Of a stretch of 34,748 nt of DNA, positions 1 through 7,103 are shown in pieces; position 1 is the first letter of the stretch, and each line of letters opens with the position of its first letter. The notes below the pieces were generated by a model. It had not been told where the DNA came from. It worked only from the letters and a program-made list of their open reading frames with translations, and made no database searches. Source of the stretch: a bacterium (GTDB lineage: Bacteria > Verrucomicrobiota > Kiritimatiellia > RFP12 > UBA1067). The translations under genes were made by a program, and so were the position numbers. Location: the NCBI GenBank assembly GCA_030537465.1, contig JAUNMP010000028.1, positions 1 through 34,748 on the forward strand. The letters run 5' to 3'.

Positions 1-766
1 GCTTGCCGCCGAACTTGTTGATCGTGTCGACCTCGTCCTGCGGGACGGAGGACGAACCGTGGAGGACGATCGGGAAGCCCGGGAGCTCCTTCTCGATGGC
101 CTTGAGCACGTCGAACGCGAGCGGCGGCGGAACGAGCTTGCCCGTCTTGGGATCGCGCGTGCACTGCTCGGGCTTGAACTTGTAGGCGCCATGGGAGGTG
201 CCGATGGAGATCGCGAGGGAGTCGCAGCCCGTCTTCGTCGCGAACTCGACGACTTCCTCGGGCTTCGTGTAGTGGCTCTCCTCGGCCTGGACCTCGTCCT
301 CGACGCCGGCGAGCACGCCGAGCTCGGCCTCGACCGTGACGTCGAACTTGTGGGCGTACGCGACGACCTTCTTCGTGAGCTTGATGTTGTCCTTGAAGGA
401 GAGGGAGGAACCGTCGATCATGACGCTCGAGAAGCCCATGTCGATGCAGCTCTTGCACGTCTCGAAGCTGTCGCCGTGGTCGAGGTGGAGAACGATCTGC
501 GGCTTCTTGCAGCCGAGTTCCTTGGCGTATTCGACCGCGCCCTGCGCCATGTAGCGGAGGATCGTGGGGTTCGCGTACTTGCGGGCGCCCTTGGAGACCT
601 GCATGATCACCGGGGACTTCGTCTCGACGGCGGCCTGCACGATCGCCTGCATCTGCTCCATCGTGTTGAAGTTGAACGCCGGGATGGCGTAACCGCCCTT
701 GACGGCCTTCGCGAACATCTTCTTCGTGTTGACGAGACCGATTTCCTTGTAACTGACCTTCTTCAT
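1..766 (-). CDS. fba: Class II fructose-bisphosphate aldolase, 3' end cut by window
   Basis: Cleaves fructose-1,6-bisphosphate to dihydroxyacetone phosphate and glyceraldehyde-3-phosphate in glycolysis and gluconeogenesis; a cytoplasmic zinc enzyme. About 255 residues are visible from the ATG at 766; the C-terminus lies beyond position 1. The zinc and substrate region HLDHGDSFE is at about residues 94-102, followed by MIDGS near 116-120. A late LHGSSSVPQDEV motif, typical of class II aldolases, precedes the cut. The start is supported by an AAGGGAGA ribosome site just upstream and by a strong promoter at 800-828. The gene reads away from hom and appears to be transcribed alone from its own promoter, with a leader of about 28 bases. 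Function is confident from motif order; the missing end cannot be judged. Confidence 0.95.
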   Translation of the reverse strand, partial: MKKVSYKEIGLVNTKKMFAKAVKGGYAIPAFNFNTMEQMQAIVQAAVETKSPVIMQVSKGARKYANPTILRYMAQGAVEYAKELGCKKPQIVLHLDHGDSFETCKSCIDMGFSSVMIDGSSLSFKDNIKLTKKVVAYAHKFDVTVEAELGVLAGVEDEVQAEESHYTKPEEVVEFATKTGCDSLAISIGTSHGAYKFKPEQCTRDPKTGKLVPPPLAFDVLKAIEKELPGFPIVLHGSSSVPQDEVDTINKFGGK

Positions 767-799
767 GATTCTCCCTTTCTTGGAAAAAATTGAGCGCTT

Positions 800-828
800 A
801 TTATACACTTATCGTGACGACTTGACAA
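800..828 (-). promoter_or_regulatory. Sigma-70-type promoter of fba
   Basis: On the minus strand TTGTCA (828-823) is followed by exactly 17 bases and TATAAT (805-800). The predicted start of transcription lies near 793, giving a short leader before the fba ATG at 766. Confidence 0.8.
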
Positions 829-846
829 TCCCTCAGGTTCAATGCT

Positions 847-2148
847 CTACAACATGCGCAGCTTGACGGGGTCCTCGCTGAGCACGCCGCTCTCGCGGAT
901 CTCGGCGATGGCGGCGTCCACGGCCTTCGCCGCCGCGGGGTGCGTGAGCACGACGACGGGCACGAAGCCCTGCTCGTCCACGTTCGTGGATTTCTTCTGC
1001 GCCGCGGCGGAAATGGAAACGCCGTTCTTCCCGAGAATCGTCGCGAGCGTGCCGAAGGCGCCCGCCTTGTCCGCCACGTTGCACCGCAGATAGTAGCGGC
1101 TCACGATGTCGCCCGGCGCGCGCAGCTTCGTGACGCCTTCGCCGTAGGTCGGAACCGCGCGCGCGTAGCGCACCTCGCCATGGGCCATGTTGCGCGCGAT
1201 GTCGCCGATGTCGCCGACCACCGTCGAGGCGGTGGGGAGACGTCCGGCGCCGCGACCGTAGAACATCGTGTCGCCCACCATGTCACCCCGCACCATCGCG
1301 GCGTTGAAGACGCCGTTCACGGAGGCGAGCATGTGGTCCATGGGAACGAGCGTCGGATGCACGCCGACCTCGATGTCGGCATCGTGCTTCGCAACGACCG
1401 CGAGCAGCTTGATGCGGTAGCCGAACTCGGCCGCGTACTTGACATCGAGGCCGTTCAGGTTGCGGATGCCCTCGACCTGGACCTGGTCGAGCGACGGCTG
1501 GAAACCATACGCGAGCGCGCTGAGGATGCAGGCCTTGTGCGCCGTGTCGAAGCCGTCGATGTCGAGCGAGGGATTCGCCTCGGCATAGCCCAGCTTCTGG
1601 GCGTCCGCGAGGATCTCGTCGAAGGGCTTGCCCTCGTTCTCCATGCGCGTGAGAATGTAGTTGCAGGTACCGTTGAGGATGCCGTGGATCTGCTGGATCT
1701 CGTTGCCGGCGAGGCCTTCGCGCACGGCGCGGATGATCGGGATGCCACCACCGACGGAGGCGCCGAAGTAGATGTCGACCTTGTTCTTCGCGGCCGTGTC
1801 GAAGATCTCCTTGCCGTATTCGGCGAGCAGCTTCTTGTTGGCCGTCACCACGGCCTTGCCGGCGTTGAGGGCCGCGAGCACGAACGTCTTCGCGATGCCG
1901 GTGCCGCCGATCGTCTCGACGACGATCTGCACGGACGGATCGGCGATCACACCCTGCGCATCCGTCGTCAGCACATCGGAGTCCACCGCCACGCCACGAT
2001 CCGTCGTGATGTCCAGATCCGCGATCTTCCGCAGCACGATGTCCACGCCGAGACGTTCGGCCATGACCTTGCGGTTGCGCAGAAGACCCTCTGCCACGCC
2101 CGCACCAACCGTGCCAAAACCCAGGATGCCAACTCCGACTTCTTTCAT
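847..2148 (-). CDS. hom: Homoserine dehydrogenase
   Basis: Reduces aspartate semialdehyde to homoserine, the branch point toward threonine and methionine; cytoplasmic. The 433-residue length matches the ACT-domain-containing form. The NAD(P)-binding Rossmann motif GFGTVG is at residues 10-15. The catalytic-domain motif GILNGTCNYILTRM lies near residues 160-175, followed by the EANPSLDIDGFD and KACILSALAYG segment. A C-terminal ACT domain begins near residue 350 with YYLRCNVADKAGAFGTLA, which usually confers feedback control by threonine. The ATG at 2148 is preceded by AGAGGAG. Its promoter overlaps that of the divergent lipoprotein gene. The leader of about 55 bases can fold into a GC-rich hairpin. 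Confidence 0.96.
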   Translation of the reverse strand: MKEVGVGILGFGTVGAGVAEGLLRNRKVMAERLGVDIVLRKIADLDITTDRGVAVDSDVLTTDAQGVIADPSVQIVVETIGGTGIAKTFVLAALNAGKAVVTANKKLLAEYGKEIFDTAAKNKVDIYFGASVGGGIPIIRAVREGLAGNEIQQIHGILNGTCNYILTRMENEGKPFDEILADAQKLGYAEANPSLDIDGFDTAHKACILSALAYGFQPSLDQVQVEGIRNLNGLDVKYAAEFGYRIKLLAVVAKHDADIEVGVHPTLVPMDHMLASVNGVFNAAMVRGDMVGDTMFYGRGAGRLPTASTVVGDIGDIARNMAHGEVRYARAVPTYGEGVTKLRAPGDIVSRYYLRCNVADKAGAFGTLATILGKNGVSISAAAQKKSTNVDEQGFVPVVVLTHPAAAKAVDAAIAEIRESGVLSEDPVKLRML

Positions 2149-2210
2149 CTTGCTCCTCTTTTCTTATCAATCCGCCTGCGGAAAACCCTCCGCCGCGGAA
2201 TTGGTCTTAT

Positions 2211-2239
2211 ATGATACCGCACGAACCCTCTTGCGTCAA
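2211..2239 (-). promoter_or_regulatory. Promoter of hom
   Basis: Minus strand TTGACG (2239-2234), 17 bases, TATCAT (2216-2211). The -35 box shares bases 2234-2236 with the -35 box of the divergent promoter at 2231-2259. Confidence 0.65.
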
Positions 2240-2259
2240 ATCCCAATTCATCCTATAAT
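2231..2259 (+). promoter_or_regulatory. Promoter of the lipoprotein-metalloenzyme pair
   Basis: TTGCGT (2231-2236), 17 bases, TATAAT (2254-2259). The predicted transcript starts near 2266, and an AAAGGAG ribosome site follows about ten bases before the ATG at 2291. The -35 box overlaps that of hom on the other strand. Confidence 0.65.
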
Positions 2260-2290
2260 ACTCAGCCGAGAATAAAGGAGTTGTCTTGTT

Positions 2291-3250
2291 ATGCAGAAGA
2301 AAGCAGTCTTGTCCATTAGTGCCGGCGCTGCGCTAGTCGCCGTCCTCGCCACCCTGGCCATCGTCGTCGCCTGCGCCTGGAATTGCCGTGACACGCCCGA
2401 ATCCCGCCGCGCCGCGCGGAAGGAGACGAGCAAGGCCCTGCGTGCCTGCCAACCGGAGCAGGTGCTTCCCTTCCTCGAGAAACTCGTCACCGAGAAGTCC
2501 TTCCACACGTGGTTCACCACCTGCGAAAAAGGCGAGTCGAGCCCCTGGTGCTTCTGGACCCTCCGCTGTGGATCCCTCACCGCCGTGCCCTACGACTACA
2601 TCGGCCAGCTCACCGAAGACCAGTTCATCCGCTTCGCCGGCGACGGTGGCGCCAAGCCCGCGGACGTCACGCGCCTGAAGGAACTCCTCGCCTTCTCCGA
2701 CAAGCTCCTCAAGATGAACGTCCTGACAACTCCGGCAGCCAATGCCCTCAAAGAACGTCGTCTGGATGGATTCTTCCTCTCCGGCGACTTCGACGGCGCG
2801 ATCACCTACCTTGAAGGCGAGGGCGTGCCGAGCCGCTCCCCCGCCTGGTGCAAGGGCACGGCGGCGAAGCTCCGCGCCCACAAGGCAATGGAGGCCGGCG
2901 ACAAGAAGGAAGCGGTTAAGCAGCTTCTCGTCTTCGGCGAGTTCATGCTTTCCGATGAACAGAAGGACTTCGAGGACTGCGATCCCACGACGGGCATCGT
3001 CTACTCCCGCGACTGGGTCGTCGCCCGCAACTACATGCGCTGCTCGAAGATGAGCCGCGAGGTCGGAGACACGGCAAGCGCCGACAAATACCTCTTCGAG
3101 GCGAAGAAGTTCTTCGCCACGGCGCATGAGAAGGCCAAGGACGACAAGAAGTCGCTCGACTCGCTTCGCGCGGAAATGAAGGAGGACGGTTTCGCCCTTC
3201 CCAATCTGCCCACCGATCCCAAGGCACAGGAGAAGTCGGCGACTCCGTGA
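2291..3250 (+). CDS. Putative lipoprotein, function unknown
   Basis: No family recognised. The 319-residue protein begins with a charged start and a long hydrophobic stretch (residues 5-27) ending in V25-V26-A27-C28, which fits a lipobox. A lipoprotein, or a protein anchored by one N-terminal membrane segment, is therefore likely. The rest is hydrophilic and looks helical. It contains a Cys-rich patch (residues 80-92, with Cys and Trp in CEKGESSPWCFW) and a C-terminal part rich in Lys, Ala and Asp (about 265-319) that resembles TPR-like helical repeats in composition only. An AAAGGAG site precedes the ATG. The stop overlaps the GTG start of the next gene (GTGA at 3247-3250), so the two are probably translationally coupled and may work together. 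Confidence 0.7.
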   Translation: MQKKAVLSISAGAALVAVLATLAIVVACAWNCRDTPESRRAARKETSKALRACQPEQVLPFLEKLVTEKSFHTWFTTCEKGESSPWCFWTLRCGSLTAVPYDYIGQLTEDQFIRFAGDGGAKPADVTRLKELLAFSDKLLKMNVLTTPAANALKERRLDGFFLSGDFDGAITYLEGEGVPSRSPAWCKGTAAKLRAHKAMEAGDKKEAVKQLLVFGEFMLSDEQKDFEDCDPTTGIVYSRDWVVARNYMRCSKMSREVGDTASADKYLFEAKKFFATAHEKAKDDKKSLDSLRAEMKEDGFALPNLPTDPKAQEKSATP

Positions 3251-4095
3251 AGATCCTCTTCCTGTTCATCGACGGTGTCGGACTTCGGGAACCTGCGGCG
3301 GACAATCCCGTCAATCCCGAGGTCTGTCCTGCCCTTTGCCGTCTAATCGAACGCCACTCCGTCCCCATTGACGCCTGCCTCTCCGTCGAAGGGCTGCCTC
3401 AGTCGGCCACCGGTCAGGCCACCATGTTCACCGGCGTGAACGCCCCCCTTTTCATGGGGCGCCACTGCGAGGGCTTCCCCGGTCCCAGCCTTCGCAAGAA
3501 AATCGAGGAGAACAACCTCTTTCTTCAGCTCAGGGCCCGCGGGAAACGCGTCAAGTTCGCCGACGCCTATCTGGTCGAATCAGCCGACGAACTCGTTCCG
3601 CGCCGTTTCAAGAGCGTCACCACGGTCATGGCCCTCACCACGCCCGAGGTCGTCTCAACGCTGGATGACCTCCTCGACGAACAGGCGCTCATGCAGGACC
3701 TCACGCGAGAGACCATTCAGGACCGCTATCCCGACGTGCCCATTGTCACGCCCGAAGATGCCGCCGAACATCTATTCGACTTGTCGCGCGCACACGACTT
3801 CACACTCTACGAGTTCTTCCAGACGGACGTCTCCGGCCATTCGATGGACTATGACCGTGCCTGTTCCGTACTGCGCACCTATGACCGGTTCCTCTCTTCG
3901 CTCGTCCGTTTCACGGAGGCCGCCGGCATCACGCTGCTCATGACCGCCGACCACGGCAACATCGAGGCGATGAATGAACGCGGACACACACGCAATCCCG
4001 TCCCCTTCATCGCCTTCGGCCCGCATGAGGCGGAGATTCGCGCCGAGGTGAAATCCCTCGTCGACGTCACGCCTACAATCATGAAGTTCATCTAA
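3247..4095 (+). CDS. Alkaline-phosphatase-superfamily metalloenzyme
   Basis: A 282-residue protein of the superfamily that includes alkaline phosphatase and cofactor-independent phosphoglycerate mutase; probably a phospho-transfer or phosphatase enzyme using two metal ions. The substrate is unknown. Expected ligands are visible: Asp9 in IDGVG, a Ser/Thr nucleophile region SATGQATMFTG (residues 53-63), Asp194 and His198 in TDVSGHSMD, Asp235 and His236 in TADHGN, and His247 in GHTRNPVPF. It is much shorter than phosphoglycerate mutase (about 510) and lacks that enzyme's inserted domain, so I do not call it GpmI. The GTG start is coupled to the preceding lipoprotein gene by a 4-base overlap. Its TAA stop overlaps the TAG stop of the convergent trmO. 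Confidence 0.8.
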   Translation: MKILFLFIDGVGLREPAADNPVNPEVCPALCRLIERHSVPIDACLSVEGLPQSATGQATMFTGVNAPLFMGRHCEGFPGPSLRKKIEENNLFLQLRARGKRVKFADAYLVESADELVPRRFKSVTTVMALTTPEVVSTLDDLLDEQALMQDLTRETIQDRYPDVPIVTPEDAAEHLFDLSRAHDFTLYEFFQTDVSGHSMDYDRACSVLRTYDRFLSSLVRFTEAAGITLLMTADHGNIEAMNERGHTRNPVPFIAFGPHEAEIRAEVKSLVDVTPTIMKFI

Positions 4096-4874
4096 ACGGG
4101 CAGGAATGCCCGTTCACGAAATGCGCGGTGAATCACCTTGTCCTCGTAGGGATCGTCGGTCGCAGCAAGTTCCTCGGCTGTGTAGCCACTGCGAATTCGC
4201 AGCAACTTCACTTCACGAGTCGTCTCGTCCGCGGTGAAATCCAGGCGGAACATCCGCACCGAGAACGTCCCCGTCTTCTCTCCCGTGCGCATTACGCGTT
4301 TCCGCGAGGAGTCGAATGGCTCACCCGCCAGCTGCAGCATCGCCGTCGCGAGCAGATCCTGTCCACCGGCATCGTGGATAAACGCCGCAGCCGCCTCGAA
4401 TTCAGGCGTCGCCGTCACATGCCAATGTTCCTGCGCCTCGACCCAGCCCGCCCTGGCCTCTGGAAAGGCATCAGCCGCGGGGATGTACGGCTTGATGTCC
4501 AGAATGGGCGTGCCATCCAGGAGATCCGCCTCTGCGACGTCGACGACACGATCATGCACACCCAGAAGTCGAACGCAGGAAAGCCCGATTGGATTGGGCC
4601 GATACGGCGCCCGTGACGCGAAGACGCCGACCCGGGCGATTCCCGGCGCCGTGACCGGCGGATGTGCCGTTGGACGCCAGCCGCCGCCATTCCGGTCGAA
4701 GGCGAAGATCAGCCAGATGCGCTCAAAGCCATCCAGGTCGCGCAACGCCATTTCGAAGTTCCGCCCCCGCGCCAGCTCGACGTACCCCTCTCCACCGGCA
4801 AACACCCCCTGCCGCGGCGCCTCATACTTGCGCGCGGCTCCTCCGTGGAAATTGCCGATGGGTTCGAAGGTCAT
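4092..4874 (-). CDS. trmO: tRNA (N6-threonylcarbamoyladenosine37-N6)-methyltransferase, TrmO family
   Basis: TrmO (YaeB/TsaA) methylates t6A37 of certain tRNAs using S-adenosylmethionine. I place the start at the ATG at 4874, giving 260 residues beginning MTFEPIGNFHG, the family's usual first strand. A longer frame exists upstream but runs through the tRNA gene. The signature RPNPIGLS lies near residues 92-99, and DGTPILDIKPYIP follows near 118-130. The beta-barrel catalytic domain fills the first 150 residues. The C-terminal half is extended compared with minimal TsaA domains, as in the bacterial two-domain form. It follows a tRNA-Met gene whose terminator lies between them. No clear own promoter is visible. 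Confidence 0.9.
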   Translation of the reverse strand: MTFEPIGNFHGGAARKYEAPRQGVFAGGEGYVELARGRNFEMALRDLDGFERIWLIFAFDRNGGGWRPTAHPPVTAPGIARVGVFASRAPYRPNPIGLSCVRLLGVHDRVVDVAEADLLDGTPILDIKPYIPAADAFPEARAGWVEAQEHWHVTATPEFEAAAAFIHDAGGQDLLATAMLQLAGEPFDSSRKRVMRTGEKTGTFSVRMFRLDFTADETTREVKLLRIRSGYTAEELAATDDPYEDKVIHRAFRERAFLPV

Positions 4875-4886
4875 GCGTTTCACCTG

Positions 4887-4915
4887 AAAAACAAAAACCA
4901 CCGCTCGCGCGGTGG
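4887..4915 (-). terminator. Intrinsic terminator of the tRNA gene
   Basis: Minus strand CCACCGC, loop GCGA, GCGGTGG (4915-4898), followed by TTTTTGTTTT. A perfect 7-bp stem with a GNRA-type loop, placed 8 bases after the encoded CCA end. Confidence 0.85.
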
Positions 4916-4922
4916 CCTTGAA

Positions 4923-4997
4923 TGGTGGCGAGAGGGGGATTCGAACCCTCAACCAGCAGATTATGATTCTGATGCTCTACCGTTGAGCTATCTCGCC
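4923..4997 (-). tRNA. tRNA-Met (CAU), CCA encoded
   Basis: Cloverleaf read on the minus strand: acceptor GGCGAGA/TCTCGCC, D-arm GCTC/GAGC, anticodon loop ATCATAA with anticodon CAT, T-loop TTCGAAT, then A73 and an encoded CCA. The CATAA loop and acceptor resemble bacterial elongator tRNA-Met. A CAU tRNA-Ile2 (lysidine-modified) is the alternative and cannot be excluded. Two pairs are non-canonical: U27-C43 in the anticodon stem and A50-C64 in the T stem. Base 32 is A rather than a pyrimidine. A promoter (5010-5038) and terminator (4887-4915) frame it, so it looks like a functional single-gene unit. Confidence 0.9.
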
Positions 4998-5009
4998 GAA
5001 CGAGTTGGT

Positions 5010-5038
5010 AGTGTATCAAAACAGCTGGCCCCATGCAA
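5010..5038 (-). promoter_or_regulatory. Promoter of tRNA-Met
   Basis: Minus strand TTGCAT (5038-5033), 17 bases, TACACT (5015-5010). The transcript would start about 5-6 bases before the mature tRNA 5' end at 4997. Confidence 0.6.
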
Positions 5039-5056
5039 CCGCAAAATCCAGCAAAT

Positions 5057-6115
5057 TCATCGACGCCGTCGAGAGCAGAGAGTGGTCACCGCAAGACGGG
5101 CGGTCGAGAAGGCCAGAGAAAGATTGTAGCCGCCTGTGGGGCCATCGATGTCCATCACCTCTCCGGCGAAGAAGAGGCCCGGAACCTTCCGCGACTCCAT
5201 TGTCCGCGGATCAATCTCCGCCAACGAGACACCGCCGATTGTGACGATCGCCTCCTTCACGGGACGCGCCACCGGATTGCGCAGGATGAGACGCTCTCCG
5301 CCGAATTCAAGCTCAAGCTCATATGAACCCTTCCCATGGCGCGTCACCCAGCGCTGGCAATTGTAGACGGCGGCACCGGTCACCCCCCAGCGCTCGAACT
5401 CGACCTCGCCGCGGTATTCGCAGGCGACGACTCCATCCATGCGCACACGGACAAGGGCGTTCTCGTAACGCGCCACGCGCGGCGGACGCATCTCATAGCC
5501 GGTCAACCCCGCCCGAAGCGGTTCCACGCGGAGTCCCAGCTCCCGCGCGAAGTTCTGTCCATCCCCCACACTGCCCGTCTTCGGAAACGAGACGCCCCCC
5601 GTCGCGATCAGCACGCTCTCGGCCGAGACGGTGAAGCCACGTGTGGCGACGAGAAACCCCTCCTTCGTCGGCCGAATCCCCGTCACAGGACAATTCGTCA
5701 GCAATGGGACCTCGCGGTCACGCAGCAGATCGCCGAACGCATGGACAATGTCCGCCGCCTTCTCGCTTGCAGGGAAGAGACGCCCATCCGTCATCCGCTT
5801 GATGCGTACGCCCAGAGACTTGAATCCCGCGGCGATCTTCGCCGGGGGACACTCCATCAACGCCTTCCGCGCAAAGGACGCCACCGGTTCGCCGACATCC
5901 TCCAGCATCCGTTCGGGGGAAATGTCCTTTGTGAAGTTGCAGCGTCCATTCGCCGTCATCAACATCTTCGCGCCCAGGCGCGCCTTGCGCTCGAAGAGCA
6001 GACAGTCCAGCCCACGTTCTGCCGCGGCCACCGCCGCGAACATTCCGGCCGCACCGCCGCCGATGATCGCCAGCGGGACGGGACGAGGGGGCAGGGTTGA
6101 AGGTTTCTGGTTCAA
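5057..6115 (-). CDS. BaiN/HI0933-family FAD-dependent oxidoreductase
   Basis: A 352-residue flavoprotein of the HI0933/YhiN/BaiN family; substrate unknown in most members, so no specific reaction is assigned. The FAD-binding GGGAAG lies at about residues 19-24 and NGRCNFT near 56-62. ATGG and SFPKTGSVGDG follow near 171-185. The C-terminal family block GLFFAGEVMDIDGPTGGYNL is near 315-334. It is somewhat shorter than the usual 390-420 residues. The start is odd. An in-frame TGA lies two codons before the TTG at 6115, and no ATG or GTG precedes GGGAAG, so translation must begin at this TTG. The TTG sits inside a heptamer repeat, which encodes the first few residues. No good ribosome site is visible. 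Confidence 0.85.
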   Translation of the reverse strand: MNQKPSTLPPRPVPLAIIGGGAAGMFAAVAAAERGLDCLLFERKARLGAKMLMTANGRCNFTKDISPERMLEDVGEPVASFARKALMECPPAKIAAGFKSLGVRIKRMTDGRLFPASEKAADIVHAFGDLLRDREVPLLTNCPVTGIRPTKEGFLVATRGFTVSAESVLIATGGVSFPKTGSVGDGQNFARELGLRVEPLRAGLTGYEMRPPRVARYENALVRVRMDGVVACEYRGEVEFERWGVTGAAVYNCQRWVTRHGKGSYELELEFGGERLILRNPVARPVKEAIVTIGGVSLAEIDPRTMESRKVPGLFFAGEVMDIDGPTGGYNLSLAFSTARLAVTTLCSRRRR

Positions 6116-6157
6116 GGTTCAAAGTTCCAGGTTCAAGGTTTCGGGTTCAAGGTTTCA
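6095..6157. repeat. Heptamer tandem repeat, nine units, at the start of the BaiN-like gene
   Basis: Plus strand reads nine consecutive 7-base units of the type GGTTCAA or GGTTTCN: GGTTGAA, GGTTTCT, GGTTCAA (four copies in all), AGTTCCA, GGTTTCG and GGTTTCA. The tract covers the 5' end of the flavoprotein gene and most of the spacer to dus. Confidence 0.9.
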
Positions 6158-6182
6158 GATTGCCACCGTGAAATTGGAATGC

Positions 6183-7103
6183 TCAACGGATGACAAGGAG
6201 AAGTTCGTCGACCGTGCGGCAGATCTTGATCACCGGCCAGAGGCGTCGCCAACGGGGAACCTCGTTCCAATAGGAGAACAACTCCTTCATCCGTCCCAGC
6301 ACCGGGTTGTCACCGCTCAGTTCCGCACGCGAGATCTCGGCATAACGCATCGCCAGCTCGGACGCATCCTCGCGCGCGCCAAGCGAACGGATGAAAGAGC
6401 GTCCGATCATGAGGCGGTGAACCGAAGAGTTCTGAGGATTGAAGACCGAAGATTGAAGATTGAGGACTGAAATGTCGCCGTTGCGCATCACAGGATTGAC
6501 GGAGATTCGCTCGATCTCGTCGAGTCGCGCCGAATCGCAGGTTCCCTCGTACATCTGCTTTGCCGTGCGGGCATGGACAGTGAGGACTGCCAGCGGATAG
6601 CGGTTGATCATCGGCAGGAGCGCAAGGAGTTCATCTGGACGCTCAAGTCCCAGCCGAATCTTCAGCGAAAACTTTCCCGGCCCCATCTCCTCGCATCCGG
6701 CCTCGAGAAGGCGTTCCAGGACTTCGGGCGTACGCATCAATCCCGAACCTCGCCCGCGGCGACGGATCATCGGGAACGGACATCCCGCATTCAGATCGGC
6801 ACGATCGAAACCACGAGCCTTGAACCCCTTCAGAAGTTCGCGCATCGCAGAGGGATCCTTGGAGATGACCTGGGGGACAAGGGAGAACGAAGAATGGGGA
6901 ATGGAGAATGAAGAGTGGGGAGAGGAGGGAAACGGAGCGAGATCGGCGAGCATGCGGTCGTTCACGCGGATGCCCGGATTCGCGGGAATGAAGGGTGCGA
7001 AGGCACCGACGAATCCCGCTTCGCGGATCGGATCGGCGAAGGCCTCGCGGAATGCGCGGATCGTCACGCCGCGCAAAGGTGCCAGCCAGAGTTCGTCTTT
7101 CAT
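6183..7103 (-). CDS. dus: tRNA-dihydrouridine synthase with repeat-derived segments
   Basis: Reduces uridine to dihydrouridine in tRNA D-loops using FMN and NADPH. The 306-residue protein starts with APLRGVT (residues 8-14). It has the catalytic Cys108 in NAGCPFP, the KIR strand (148-150), the TVHARTAKQMYEG phosphate/FMN segment (175-187) and MRNGDI with MIGR (206-235). Two stretches are encoded by 7-base tandem repeats. Residues 59-75 (PHSSFS twice) look like an insertion before VPQVISKDP. Residues 212-228 occupy the place of the helix that normally separates NGDI from MIGR, with nearly unchanged spacing (20 residues against 18 in E. coli DusB). The protein may be active, altered or decaying. 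Its ATG overlaps the recD2 stop (ATGA). Confidence 0.85.
   Translation of the reverse strand: MKDELWLAPLRGVTIRAFREAFADPIREAGFVGAFAPFIPANPGIRVNDRMLADLAPFPSSPHSSFSIPHSSFSLVPQVISKDPSAMRELLKGFKARGFDRADLNAGCPFPMIRRRGRGSGLMRTPEVLERLLEAGCEEMGPGKFSLKIRLGLERPDELLALLPMINRYPLAVLTVHARTAKQMYEGTCDSARLDEIERISVNPVMRNGDISVLNLQSSVFNPQNSSVHRLMIGRSFIRSLGAREDASELAMRYAEISRAELSGDNPVLGRMKELFSYWNEVPRWRRLWPVIKICRTVDELLLVIR
6421..6469. repeat. Heptamer tandem repeat inside dus (3' tract)
   Basis: Plus strand has seven 7-base units around AAGATTG (two exact copies, plus AGGATTG, AAGACCG, AGGACTG and two weaker units). It lies in frame in dus and encodes residues 212-228 with a 7-residue period. Confidence 0.88.
6881..6929. 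repeat. Heptamer tandem repeat inside dus (5' tract)
   Basis: Plus strand has seven 7-base units around TGGRGAA: TGGGGAA, TGGAGAA, TGAAGAG, TGGGGAG and degenerate flanking units. It encodes dus residues 59-75, where PHSSFS occurs twice with a 7-residue period. Confidence 0.88.

Noticed and set aside
4875..4952. N-terminal extension of trmO through the tRNA gene (starting MRVRIPLSPPF)
   Set aside because: This peptide is the well-known mistranslation of a tRNA 3' half. The tRNA has its own terminator before trmO, and the family start is MTFEPIG.
6183..7103. Calling dus a pseudogene because of its repeat tracts
   Set aside because: The frame is intact from start to stop, the catalytic Cys and FMN motifs remain, and it is coupled to recD2. 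Altered function is possible but decay is not shown.
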